Assembly (NCBI GenBank): GCA_025055455.1
Contig: JANWXD010000002.1
Location: 9,808 to 73,807, forward strand
From: Bryobacteraceae bacterium
GTDB lineage: Bacteria; Acidobacteriota; Terriglobia; Bryobacterales; Bryobacteraceae
Direction of reading: 5' to 3'
DNA: 64,000 nucleotides
The notes under the pieces are model-generated. The model had not been told where the DNA came from. It was given only the letters and a program-made list of their open reading frames with translations, and searched no databases. The number at the start of each line of letters is the position of its first letter. Position 1 is the stretch's first letter. Below are positions 45,879-54,299 of this stretch, piece after piece. A program made the translations under genes and the position numbers.

Positions 45879-46746
45879 CGCCCACCACCTCAACAACCGT
45901 TTTCTGCGTCCCTCGAATCACGACGATTTGGTCCGGTTCGGGCGCTGGCCGGTCCGGCGCCGGCGGAACCGGCCTCGGGCGCGGCGCCGGCGGATCGGGC
46001 GCGGCGGCGCGGACCGGCCGACTCACCGGCTTGGGCGCGCCGTAGAGCTCCGCCAGCATCTTGCCGGGCGTCTTGTGAACCTCCTTGTCGCCGGCGTTGC
46101 GCAACACGAGCTGGATGCGGCCCTCGTTGCTAGCCAGCGTGAGCGTTTCCGCCTGTTCCGGCGTCACCAGCAGCGTCACCACCGGGACGTTGATCGGCTT
46201 GCCGCTCGAGTCCGGCTGCAACTGTTGCCCCGCGGAGAGCACCAGAATGTTCTGCAACACGGTCGTGGTCCGCGGTCCTTCCTCACCTTGCGGCCGCAGC
46301 GTGGCCAGCACGTCCACCCGCATCCCCGGCAGCGCGAACCCCGCGACGTTGGCCACATCGTTGACGCGGACCGAAACGGCCCGCATGCCCACCGGAATGA
46401 TCGGCGCCAGACCGAAGCCGCTGCCGCGTTCGGCCAAGCGGCCGCCTAGCACTGGCTCGCCCGCCAGAATCTTGCTGATCACCGGCCGGCCCACCACTTC
46501 CTCGACCCGTGCAAAGGATCCCGGGGGCACGTTGGGGGCGGGCAGCTTGGCGGCTTTGACATCCTCCGGGCGAATGGTCACGCCCACTTCGAGCTCCCGC
46601 ACCGCCACCACAACATCCTGCATCGGCACGGCGGCAGCCGCCCGTGGAGCCGCCCGTTGCCGCCGCGTCATTTGGTAGAACACGCTCGAGACCAGCAGCG
46701 CAAACAGCAGGCTCACGCCCATGACAGTCAAGAATCTGCGGTCCAC
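45862..46746 (-). CDS. cpaB: Flp pilus assembly protein CpaB/RcpC
   Basis: A 294-residue protein from GTG 46746 with an N-terminal membrane helix (FLTVMGVSLLFALLVSSVFY), an SAF domain (VVVAVRELEVGVTIRPEDV ... VGRPVISKILAGEPV) and a second domain with VGMRAVSVRVNDVANVAGFALPGMRVDVLAT, the RcpC/CpaB signature. A Pro-rich linker lies near the C-terminus. The reading frame is open upstream for 36 codons, but a GTG at the start of the hydrophobic segment fits the family best. It is the first recognisable gene of the Tad operon. Confidence 0.92.
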   Translation of the reverse strand: MDRRFLTVMGVSLLFALLVSSVFYQMTRRQRAAPRAAAAVPMQDVVVAVRELEVGVTIRPEDVKAAKLPAPNVPPGSFARVEEVVGRPVISKILAGEPVLGGRLAERGSGFGLAPIIPVGMRAVSVRVNDVANVAGFALPGMRVDVLATLRPQGEEGPRTTTVLQNILVLSAGQQLQPDSSGKPINVPVVTLLVTPEQAETLTLASNEGRIQLVLRNAGDKEVHKTPGKMLAELYGAPKPVSRPVRAAAPDPPAPRPRPVPPAPDRPAPEPDQIVVIRGTQKTVVEVVGDARSK

Positions 46747-46894
46747 CGACGCCCTGTTCCTTTCGTGCTCTCGGTCACTGCGGCCCGGGGCGCACGCCTC
46801 CGCCGCGGCGGCAATCTCGCCTCCGCCGGCTTCCGCCCTGCATCCGACTGCCACGACTGGCGCCGCGCCTCATCCGGGGGCTCCTCCCGGGTGT

Positions 46895-48478
46895 TTATCG
46901 GTAGGATTGCTGCCGCGGATTAGTGCCGGCCACGTCGGGAGCCTGCCGCCGCCGGTACAGGACCGCTCGCCGGTCGGAGGCCACCCGTTCCCAGTCCCGG
47001 CTCTGGGCCAGCAGCGCATGGAGCGTCCAGCGCGGCGACACCAGCACGGCGTCACAGTGATATCGCTTGAGGATCTCTTCCCAGCCGGGACGGCCTTCCA
47101 TGACCGCTAAGTACTGATCGCCTACGCCCGGTCCATAAAAATCGCTGCGACCGTCCATAAAGACGCGCTGCTTGGGCCAGTTGCGGTAAATGAGGTAGTC
47201 GGCCCATTCGTCGGAAGTGAACAGGCGGGCGGCAGCCAGCCAGCGCTGCTGGGAGGCCGCCAGCGCCGTGGGGAAGAGTTCGTCGGGGAAGTCGCGCGGC
47301 CATTTGGTAGCCGGCGTCAGCCACAGCACGGCGGCCGCCCCCACGGCCGCCCACGGCGTCAGGCGGCCGGCTGCGGCAAAATCCCGCGCCACCGCTCCGA
47401 GCGCCGCCGCTACGGATCGCGGGCCTCTCCAAGCCTCCCACTTGCGCCAGAGCTCGGTCAGCGCCGAGCCGACGAGCGGCGCGGCCACCATGGCAAACAG
47501 CGGGGCGTGGCGCACCGAACCGAGGGCCAAGTGGGCCCAGAGCAGCACCGGGAGTCCCTCTCGGAAGCGCCCGGTGGAAAACCGCCAGCCTGCGGCGAGC
47601 AACCCGGCCAGCAGCAAGACCTGGAACTGCAACTGGTTCTCGGAGCGGAAGCTGGGCGCCCGGAACTCCATGACCACGTTGCGGATCCAGTCCGAGCTCA
47701 AGTAGCCGGCCACATGGGCGTGCCACCTGAGGCCGTAGGGGTTGGCGATCGAGGCCGCTCCGCAGGCCGCCGCCAGCAGCGCGTAGCGCAGCGGCCCACG
47801 CCAGCTGCGCTCGGCCGGCGGCTGCCCCAGTGCTTCGAGCGCCAGCCCGGCCGCCATCGCCGCAACCGTGACCGGCAGGGCTAAGAAACCACCGTGGAGA
47901 TTTGTCCACACCACACTGAGGGCGACCAGCAGCCAAAGGCTGCGACGCGCTCGCTCGAGATCGCGCTCGACCATCCACAACGACAGCGGCAGCAGCAACA
48001 GCGTGGCCAAGTGGGGCCGCGCCAGAAAGTGCACCGAGCAGGCGCCGGTGGCCAGCAAGCCGACGGCTACGGCGACGAACAGATTCGCGCCGCGCCACAG
48101 CATCCAGCGGAACAACGCCAGCATGGCGGCCGCGATCAGCAGGCCGGAGAAGGCCGCCACCCCGGAAAGACCCCACAGACGGTGGACGAGGGCCAGCCCC
48201 ACGTCCGCCAGCCACTCCCAGGCAAACCACGGCTCGCCGGGCCGCGTGTAAGAGAACAGATCGTGCCGCGGCACCGAGCCGGTCTGGAGGATGTAATCCC
48301 CGGTGCGGATGTGCCAGCCCGTGTCGCCGTCCGCCAGCAGTCCTTGCCAGCCTGCTCCCGCCGCAAACAGCCACACCAGGAGGGCCGTGAAGTAGAAGTC
48401 CCCCAGGGCCGGCGCTGGCCCCGGGAGCCGCCAGCGCCGCGCCGTAGCCGAGTTCGATGCGGCCGCCGGAAGCGACAT
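46895..48478 (-). CDS. Large polytopic membrane protein, function unknown
   Basis: A 527-residue protein with about ten to twelve hydrophobic helices and a C-terminal soluble region of about 110 residues. The N-terminal periplasmic loop LLADGDTGWHIRTGDYILQTGSVPRHDLFSYTRPGEPWFAWEW resembles acceptor loops of GT-C-fold membrane glycosyltransferases, with an Asp-Gly-Asp pair and WHIRTGDYI. The C-terminal part (LFTSDEWADYLIYRNWPKQRVFMDGRSDFYG) is a common tail in this uncharacterised group. It lies upstream of cpaB with a 148-base gap and the same direction, so co-transcription with the Tad genes is possible. Confidence 0.7.
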   Translation of the reverse strand: MSLPAAASNSATARRWRLPGPAPALGDFYFTALLVWLFAAGAGWQGLLADGDTGWHIRTGDYILQTGSVPRHDLFSYTRPGEPWFAWEWLADVGLALVHRLWGLSGVAAFSGLLIAAAMLALFRWMLWRGANLFVAVAVGLLATGACSVHFLARPHLATLLLLPLSLWMVERDLERARRSLWLLVALSVVWTNLHGGFLALPVTVAAMAAGLALEALGQPPAERSWRGPLRYALLAAACGAASIANPYGLRWHAHVAGYLSSDWIRNVVMEFRAPSFRSENQLQFQVLLLAGLLAAGWRFSTGRFREGLPVLLWAHLALGSVRHAPLFAMVAAPLVGSALTELWRKWEAWRGPRSVAAALGAVARDFAAAGRLTPWAAVGAAAVLWLTPATKWPRDFPDELFPTALAASQQRWLAAARLFTSDEWADYLIYRNWPKQRVFMDGRSDFYGPGVGDQYLAVMEGRPGWEEILKRYHCDAVLVSPRWTLHALLAQSRDWERVASDRRAVLYRRRQAPDVAGTNPRQQSYR

Positions 48479-48671
48479 GTCCCGGTAGCCATCGGTACCC
48501 TTGGCGATGCTCTTTAGGGGTGACGGCGGCGTGGCGCCTCCGGCCGAGGTGCGTTTGTGCGGGCTTGCGCGGCTGTGCTATCGTACGTTGTCGCTGTATG
48601 CCCGTGGGGCTTCCATGCTGGCCCACTGCGATGACTGCGGCCGGCGCGTCCCCACCGGAGCGTCCGTCGCC

Positions 48672-49220
48672 ATGCGCTGGCTGCTGACGCCGCGGGTGCC
48701 GCGGGCCCGCCGCCTGGTCGTCGTCGAAAGCGGATCGCGCCACCTGATCGAAGCCATCCTGCCGTACCTCTACCGGACCTTCGGCGGCACCGTCGCAGTG
48801 GACGTGGTCACCTGCTACGGCGGTCTGCCTTCGGGCCTCCATCCGGAAACCGCCACGGCGTGGCGGATTCACGAATATCGCGGCGGCCAAGGCCTCCGCC
48901 GTTTGGTCGCCGCCCTGCGCTCGCGCCATCCGGAAGCGCTCGTCATGCTCTGCTCGGGCGAGCCCATCATGACCAAGTGGAAGTGGGCGCTCGCCCTGCT
49001 GTTGCCCGTCAAGGTCCTGATCGTCAACGAGAACGCCGACTATTTCTGGCTGGACCGAACCAACTGGCGCACGGTGTGCGAATTCCTCGCCGTGCGCTCC
49101 GGCCTTACGGGCGCCGCGGCTGTCACCGGCATGCTGCGACTGCTCGTCTTTCCGTTTACACTGGTCTATCTGCTGCTGTACGCGGCGGCGCTCCATTTGC
49201 GGCGAAAGGTGATTTCATGA
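48672..49220 (+). CDS. Conserved-looking protein with C-terminal membrane helix, function unknown
   Basis: A 182-residue protein from ATG 48672 (an in-frame ATG at 48618 would add a CxxC-containing extension, HCDDCGRR). It has a Rossmann-like alternation (RRLVVVESGSRHLIEAILPYLYRTFG, VAVDVVTCYGGLP, ALVMLCSGEPI, VKVLIVNENADYFWLDR) and a C-terminal helix FPFTLVYLLLYAAALHL. ESGSR and DVVTCYGG suggest a nucleotide-sugar or signalling fold, but I do not recognise the family. Its stop overlaps the quinone oxidoreductase start by four bases (ATGA), so the two are translationally coupled. Confidence 0.6.
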   Translation: MRWLLTPRVPRARRLVVVESGSRHLIEAILPYLYRTFGGTVAVDVVTCYGGLPSGLHPETATAWRIHEYRGGQGLRRLVAALRSRHPEALVMLCSGEPIMTKWKWALALLLPVKVLIVNENADYFWLDRTNWRTVCEFLAVRSGLTGAAAVTGMLRLLVFPFTLVYLLLYAAALHLRRKVIS

Positions 49221-50188
49221 AGGCGATCGTTGTCGACACGCCGGGCGGACCCGAGCAGTTGAAGCTCGTCGAGGCGCCCAAACCCGAACCGAAAGCGGGA
49301 GAGGCGCTGGTGAAGATCGCCGCCGCGGGGGTGAATTTCATCGACATTTATTACCGCACAGGGCTTTACAAAGCTGATCCGCCGATCGCTCTCGGCATGG
49401 AGGGCGCCGGCGTGGTGGAAGCCGTGGGCCCGGCGGTCACCGAGGTCGCTGTGGGCGATCGCGTGGCCTATGCCATGTGCCGCGGCTCGTATGCGGACTA
49501 TCAGGTTGTGCCCGCCTGGCAGCTGGTCAAATTGCCGGACGGCATTGACTTCGCCACGGCCGCTGCCGCCATGCTCCAGGGCATGACGGCGCACTATCTA
49601 ACCCATTCGACATTCCCGCTCAAGGAGGGCGACACCGCGCTGATTCACGCGGCGGCCGGGGGCGTGGGCTTGCTGCTGGTTCAGATGGCCAAAATGCGCG
49701 GGGCGCGCGTGTTCGGCACGACGTCGACGGAAGCGAAAGCCGCGCTGGCCCGCCAGGCGGGGGCCGACGAAGTGATCCTGTACACCGAGCAGGATTTTCA
49801 AGCCGAAGTGCGGCGGCTGACCGAGGGCCGGGGCGTGGACGTGGTCTACGACTCGGTGGGGGCGGCGACCTGGGAGAAGAGCCTCGACAGCCTGAGGCCT
49901 CGGGGCATGATGGTCTCCTTCGGCAACTCGAGCGGGGCGGTGCCGCCGTTTGCCCCGCTCGTTCTCAGCCAAAAGGGCTCGCTGTTTTTGACGCGGCCGA
50001 GCCTGGCGCACTACTGCCAGACGCGCCAGGAGCTGTTGTGGCGCGCCGGCGACGTACTGAATTGGATTGCTGCCGGAAGGCTCAAGATCCGGATCGACCG
50101 CACCTATCCGCTCGTCGAGGCGGCGCAGGCGCATCGGGATCTGGCTTCGCGGGCCACTGCGGGCAAGCTGCTGCTATTGCCGGAGTGA
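49217..50188 (+). CDS. NADPH:quinone oxidoreductase-type MDR protein
   Basis: A 323-residue zinc-free medium-chain reductase. The opening MKAIVVDTPGGPEQLKLVE, the substrate region GVNFIDIYYRTGLYK and the NADPH site AAAGGVGLLLVQMAK identify the quinone oxidoreductase (QOR/Qor-like) subgroup. No zinc-ligand cysteines are present. Such enzymes reduce quinones or enones with NADPH in the cytoplasm. It overlaps the preceding gene by four bases and precedes the Xaa-Pro peptidase gene by four bases. Confidence 0.92.
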   Translation: MKAIVVDTPGGPEQLKLVEAPKPEPKAGEALVKIAAAGVNFIDIYYRTGLYKADPPIALGMEGAGVVEAVGPAVTEVAVGDRVAYAMCRGSYADYQVVPAWQLVKLPDGIDFATAAAAMLQGMTAHYLTHSTFPLKEGDTALIHAAAGGVGLLLVQMAKMRGARVFGTTSTEAKAALARQAGADEVILYTEQDFQAEVRRLTEGRGVDVVYDSVGAATWEKSLDSLRPRGMMVSFGNSSGAVPPFAPLVLSQKGSLFLTRPSLAHYCQTRQELLWRAGDVLNWIAAGRLKIRIDRTYPLVEAAQAHRDLASRATAGKLLLLPE

Positions 50189-50192
50189 GCCG

Positions 50193-51272
50193 GTGCCGAC
50201 CGAGTTCGCGCAGCGGCGCCGGCGGCTCGCCTCTCAGCTTGCCGAGCGGCGCCTGGAGGCGCTGCTGGTTTGCTCAGCCCCCAACATTCGCTACCTGAGC
50301 GGCTTCACGGGAAGCAACGCCTTGCTCGTCGTTACGGGCGACACCGCCCAGCTGTTCACCGATCCCCGCTACCGGCTCCAGGCCCGCTCCGAGAGCGACT
50401 GTGGCGTCACCGTCGCCAGGGGTCCGTTGCTGGTCGCCGCGGCGCGCTGGATCCGACGCCACAGGCTGCGGCGCGTCGGCTTCGACCCGGCGCATCTTCC
50501 GTACTCGCTGTTCGAGCAGCTCGACAAGGAACTGCCGGAGCGCACACGGCTGACGCCGGCGCCGGGGCTTGTCGAAGGTCTCCGCCTGGTCAAGTCTGCC
50601 GAGGAGCTGGCGCGCATCCGCCGCTCGGTCGAGACCAATTCCAGAGCATTCGCAGCTACCCTGTCTCTGATCCGTCCCGGCCTGCGGGAATGCGAGCTGG
50701 CGGCGGAACTGGAGTATCAGGCGCGGAAGCTCGGGGCCGAGCGCCCCGCCTTCGATACCATCGTGGCTTCAGGGCCGCGTTCGGCCCACCCGCATGCCCG
50801 GCCCACGGCCAATTGCCTGGAACGCAACCACTTGTTATTGATTGATATGGGGGCCGTGCAGGACGGCTACACGAGCGACATGACCCGCACGCTGTATCTG
50901 GGCCGCCCGGGCCAACGCGTTCGGGATGTGTATCGCGCCGTCTTGGAAGCCCAAGAGGCGGCCATCGGTGCGGTGCGTCCGGGAGCGACGGCCGAGGGCG
51001 TCGATCGCGCCGCCCGCCTCTGCCTGCGCAAGGCCGGTTTGGCTAGGGCGTTCGTGCACTCGACGGGCCACGGCCTCGGTCTGGAGGTTCACGAAAAGCC
51101 GCGGCTAGGCAAGGGGGATTCGACCCGCTTGGAGGCGGGCATGGCGCTGACGATCGAGCCTGGCGTATACTTCGAAGAGTTCGGAGGCATACGCATCGAG
51201 GACACGGTGGTGGTCACCCCTCACGGGTGCGAGGTTCTGACGCCCACGCCCAAGGAACTCATCGTGATCTGA
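50193..51272 (+). CDS. Xaa-Pro peptidase (M24 family)
   Basis: A 359-residue aminopeptidase P/prolidase-type metallopeptidase. The N-terminal creatinase-like domain (about 1-125) is followed by the pita-bread catalytic domain with the five metal ligands in order: Asp in LLIDMGAVQDGY, Asp in TSDMTRT, His in HSTGHGLGLEVHE, Glu in IEPGVYFE and Glu in RIEDT. It removes N-terminal residues before proline or splits Xaa-Pro dipeptides. The start is GTG 50193, giving the usual length; an upstream start in the same frame would overlap the oxidoreductase. It lies 26 bases upstream of accB, an order seen in many bacteria. Confidence 0.93.
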   Translation: MPTEFAQRRRRLASQLAERRLEALLVCSAPNIRYLSGFTGSNALLVVTGDTAQLFTDPRYRLQARSESDCGVTVARGPLLVAAARWIRRHRLRRVGFDPAHLPYSLFEQLDKELPERTRLTPAPGLVEGLRLVKSAEELARIRRSVETNSRAFAATLSLIRPGLRECELAAELEYQARKLGAERPAFDTIVASGPRSAHPHARPTANCLERNHLLLIDMGAVQDGYTSDMTRTLYLGRPGQRVRDVYRAVLEAQEAAIGAVRPGATAEGVDRAARLCLRKAGLARAFVHSTGHGLGLEVHEKPRLGKGDSTRLEAGMALTIEPGVYFEEFGGIRIEDTVVVTPHGCEVLTPTPKELIVI

Positions 51273-51298
51273 ACCTCACCGGTCGGCGAGCGAAGAAC

Positions 51299-51775
51299 AT
51301 GACCATCGAGGAAATCAAGGAATTCATCCGGCTAGTCACCGAGTCCGGCGTGGACGAGTTGGAAGTCCAACGCGGCGACAGCCGGGTCCGCATCCGCCGG
51401 AGTCCTCCGCCGGCGCCGCAGACGGTGGTGGCGGAGTTTCCGGCCCAGCGCGGGGCCAACAATACGCCGCCTGCGGCGGCCGTGAATCCCGCGGCGCCTG
51501 CGGCCGAAGAAGCCGAAGCGGAGGCCGCCGGTTCACTGGTGATCGTCAAATCCCCGATCGTGGGAACGTTTTACGAATCGCCGTCGCCGGGGGCGTCGCC
51601 GTTCGTGCAGATCGGCGACACGGTCCAGCCCGGCCAGGTGCTCTGCATCATCGAATCCATGAAGCTGATGAACGAAATCGAAGCGGAAGTCGCCGGCGTG
51701 GTGATGAAGCGCTTCGTCGAGAACGCGCAGCCGGTCGAATACGGCGAGGCGCTGTTCGGGATCCGACCGCTGTAG
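51299..51775 (+). CDS. accB: Biotin carboxyl carrier protein of acetyl-CoA carboxylase
   Basis: This 158-residue protein carries biotin between the biotin carboxylase and the carboxyltransferase. The biotinyl Lys122 is in [12 protein letters not shown]. An N-terminal helical segment, an Ala/Pro-rich linker (about 34-82) and the C-terminal biotinyl domain follow the standard order; the thumb loop [11 protein letters not shown] is present. It sits 19 bases before accC. ATG 51299 fits the family length. The carboxyltransferase genes accA and accD are not in this window. Confidence 0.97.
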   Translation: MTIEEIKEFIRLVTESGVDELEVQRGDSRVRIRRSPPPAPQTVVAEFPAQRGANNTPPAAAVNPAAPAAEEAEAEAAGSLVIVKSPIVGTFYESPSPGASPFVQIGDTVQPGQVLCIIESMKLMNEIEAEVAGVVMKRFVENAQPVEYGEALFGIRPL

Positions 51776-51794
51776 CCTTCGGGCGGCGCCTTCC

Positions 51795-53165
51795 ATGTTT
51801 CGCAAGGTCCTAATTGCCAACCGCGGCGAGATCGCCCTGCGGGTGATCTGCGCCTGCAAGGAGCTCGGCATCCGCACCGTGGCCGTGTATTCGGAAGCCG
51901 ACCGTTACAGCCTTCACGTGCGCTTCGCCGACGAAGCGGTGTGCATCGGGCCGGCCAAGAGCAGCAAAAGCTACCTGGACATTGCCTCGATCATCAGCGC
52001 GGCGGAAATCACCAACGCTGAGGCGATCCATCCCGGCTACGGTTTCCTGAGCGAGAACGCCGAATTCGCCGAGGTGTGCGAGATGTCGGGCATCAAGTTC
52101 ATCGGGCCGCGGCCGGAGGTCACCCGGTTGATGGGGGTCAAAGACAAGGCCCGGGCGGCCATGGCGGCCGCCGGGGTTCCCGTGCTGCCGGGATCGGAAG
52201 GCGTGGTGCGCACGCCCGAGGAGGCCCTGGAGGCGGCCCGCGCCATCGGTTTCCCGGTGATGCTGAAGGCTTCGGCCGGCGGGGGCGGCCGTGGCATGCG
52301 CGTCGTGCGCGAGCCGGCCGAACTTCCGGCGCTGTTTTCGCAGGCGCAGCAAGAGGCCGCGGCGGCTTTCTCCTGTCCCGACGTCTACCTGGAGAAATTC
52401 ATCCCCGCTCCGCGTCACATCGAATTCCAGGTCCTGGCCGACGAACACGGCAACGTGGAGGTCTTCGGGGAACGGGAGTGCTCGATCCAGAGGCGGCACC
52501 AGAAGCTGGTCGAGGAATCGCCTTCTCCCGCCATGACCCCGGAGCTGCGCGAGACCGTCTCCCAGCGGTTGCGCAAGGCGCTTCGGGACGTCGGCTACAC
52601 CAACGCGGGCACGGTGGAATTTCTCATGGACGACTCCGGTCAGCTCTATTTCATCGAGGTCAACGCCCGCATCCAAGTCGAGCATCCCGTGACGGAGTTC
52701 GTCACGGGCATGGATCTGGTAAAAGGCCAGATCCTGGCGGCGGCCGGGGTGCCCTTGCGCGAGTTTTCCCCTTCGCCGGTCATGCTGCGCGGGCACGCCA
52801 TCGAGTGCCGGATCAACGCCGAGCATCCGGAGACCTTCGCGCCTTCGCCGGGCCGCATCACGGCCTTCAACGTACCCGGCGGCATCGGGGTGCGGGTGGA
52901 CACGGCCGCCTACGCCGACTGCGTGATCCCGCCCTACTACGACTCGCTCGTAGCCAAGCTGATCACTCACGGACGGGATCGGGCCGAGGCGGTGGCCCGC
53001 ATGCGCCGAGCGCTCGAAATGTTCGTCATCGAGGGGATCCACACCTCGATTCCTCTCCACCAGCGCATCCTCGAGGATCCGGACTTTTTAGCGGGCCGTC
53101 TGGACACGCACTTCATCGAGCGCTTCTCCGCCCGCCGCCAAGCGGTCCCTACCGCCGCTTCCTAA
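51795..53165 (+). CDS. accC: Biotin carboxylase subunit of acetyl-CoA carboxylase
   Basis: AccC carboxylates biotin on AccB using ATP and bicarbonate, the first half-reaction of fatty acid synthesis. The 456-residue ATP-grasp protein opens [18 protein letters not shown] and contains the glycine-rich ATP loop [12 protein letters not shown], the [35 protein letters not shown] region and the catalytic [16 protein letters not shown]. It is the last gene of the accB-accC pair. Confidence 0.98.
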   Translation: MFRKVLIANRGEIALRVICACKELGIRTVAVYSEADRYSLHVRFADEAVCIGPAKSSKSYLDIASIISAAEITNAEAIHPGYGFLSENAEFAEVCEMSGIKFIGPRPEVTRLMGVKDKARAAMAAAGVPVLPGSEGVVRTPEEALEAARAIGFPVMLKASAGGGGRGMRVVREPAELPALFSQAQQEAAAAFSCPDVYLEKFIPAPRHIEFQVLADEHGNVEVFGERECSIQRRHQKLVEESPSPAMTPELRETVSQRLRKALRDVGYTNAGTVEFLMDDSGQLYFIEVNARIQVEHPVTEFVTGMDLVKGQILAAAGVPLREFSPSPVMLRGHAIECRINAEHPETFAPSPGRITAFNVPGGIGVRVDTAAYADCVIPPYYDSLVAKLITHGRDRAEAVARMRRALEMFVIEGIHTSIPLHQRILEDPDFLAGRLDTHFIERFSARRQAVPTAAS

Positions 53166-53298
53166 TTCCGGGCACAGGCTACGCAATCCCCTAACGCTGC
53201 CGGGACCGTCGGCCCACTTCGGCGCGGCTCCGGCGGTGCGCTGGGTTGCGCCGCCGCCCCGATGCGACTCGCTGCGGAGTCTGGTTAGGATAGCGAGC

Positions 53299-53327
53299 TT
53301 GACTTTCTCTTTTTATTCGCCCATAAT
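53299..53327 (+). promoter_or_regulatory. Promoter of lexA
   Basis: TTGACT (53299-53304) and CATAAT (53322-53327) are exactly 17 bases apart. Transcription should start near 53334, eight bases before ATG 53342, so the leader is very short and lacks a good ribosome-binding site. No clear palindromic LexA box of the E. coli or Bacillus type is seen here; the clade-specific operator may differ. Confidence 0.65.
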
Positions 53328-53341
53328 GGTGCCGAGACGAC

Positions 53342-53974
53342 ATGGCGCTGACGCGGCGGCAGAAGGAAGTCCTCGACTTCATCGTGCGGTTCATCGAGGA
53401 AAATGGCTACAGTCCGAGCTACGAGGAGGTGGCTCGTGGCTTGAACCTCGCCTCCTTAGCCACTGTCCACAAACACATCCGCGCGCTGGAAGCAAAGCAC
53501 TACTTGCGCTGCGGGCGCAACCGAAGCCGCTCGTTGGAACTGGCGCCGAAGTTTTTTCAGGAGCAGCGCAAGCTCAAAGAACAGACCCTGGCCGCCCTGG
53601 AGGTTCCCCTGGCCGGGCGCATTGCTGCGGGCAGGCCGGTCGAGGCGGTGGAAGCGCGCGAGACCATCGACCTGGCCGGGTTGGTGTACGACAAAGACGT
53701 CTTCGCCCTCGAGGTGCGCGGCGACTCCATGATCGAGGACCACATCTGTGACGGCGACGTGGTGCTGGTGGAGCGCACGGCGCAGATCCAGGACGGCGAC
53801 ATCGTCGTGGCGCTGGTGGGAGGGGACGAGACGACCCTGAAACGTTTCTATCGGGAGCCGGGGGGCATGGCCCGTTTGCAACCTGCCAACCCCGAGATGG
53901 CGCCCATCCGGGTGCCCCTGGGCGAGGTGCAGATCCAGGGCCGGGTGCTGGCGGTGTTGCGGAAATATCGGTAA
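53342..53974 (+). CDS. lexA: LexA repressor
   Basis: LexA represses SOS genes and inactivates itself when stimulated by the RecA filament. The 210-residue protein has the winged helix LTRRQKEVLDFIVRFIEENGYSPSYEEVARGLNLASLATVHKHIRALE at the N-terminus and the S24 protease domain at the C-terminus. The self-cleavage site is Ala96-Gly97 in GRIAAGRP; the catalytic dyad is Ser129 (RGDSMIEDH) and Lys167 (ETTLKRFY). Length and order are normal. recA lies at the other end of the window. The DNA-recognition helix LASLATVHKHI differs from E. coli, so the operator is likely different. Confidence 0.97.
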   Translation: MALTRRQKEVLDFIVRFIEENGYSPSYEEVARGLNLASLATVHKHIRALEAKHYLRCGRNRSRSLELAPKFFQEQRKLKEQTLAALEVPLAGRIAAGRPVEAVEARETIDLAGLVYDKDVFALEVRGDSMIEDHICDGDVVLVERTAQIQDGDIVVALVGGDETTLKRFYREPGGMARLQPANPEMAPIRVPLGEVQIQGRVLAVLRKYR

Positions 53975-54299
53975 AAGCGGTGTACGTGCGCCCTGCGGGG
54001 CAGGGATCGAAATTCGCGCGGTTTGCGTGGATCCGGACCACAGATGAGGACCGCTCCGCACACGGCTGATGAGAGGGATCTGTCGATCGAGCGGGCCGGG
54101 TTTCGGCTCCGGCGGCGCGGTACCGCCGGCGAGTACGCGGTGAAATTCATCGCTCCGATCTGTTCTGGCTCCCGCGCAGCCTCCGGCGTTACATCCCGTG
54201 GCGTGCACTGCGGGTGCGAGCCCCCTTCTGAGATGGTTTCTTTGCCGTAGGCGGACGTCTTTCGAAACACTGTAAGAAGAACCGCTCTCCAAAGCGAGT
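53975..54299 (+). other. Intergenic region between lexA and the SDR gene
   Basis: 325 bases without a convincing gene. It contains copy A of the 50-base repeat shared with the tRNA-Pro flank (53983-54034). The rest shows no promoter or RNA I can support. An open frame at 54023-54250 exists but its protein has no family resemblance and no ribosome-binding site. Confidence 0.5.
53983..54034 (+). repeat. Intergenic repeat, copy A
   Basis: About 50 bases similar to copy B (56200-56253) in the same orientation, roughly 85 percent by eye, with the 16 bases GGATCGAAATTCGCGC identical. Each copy has a short hairpin at its left (GCCC-TGCG-GGGC here). It begins nine bases after the lexA stop. Confidence 0.65.

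Noticed and set aside
47052-49196. 714-codon open frame on the minus strand
   Set aside because: It overlaps the polytopic membrane protein in another frame and has a Gly/Arg/Pro-rich product without motifs; third-position GC bias explains its length.
51810-53060. 416-codon open frame antisense to accC
   Set aside because: A shadow of the highly conserved biotin carboxylase.
54023-54250. 75-codon open frame between lexA and the SDR gene
   Set aside because: No ribosome-binding site, no family resemblance and part of it lies in the intergenic repeat.
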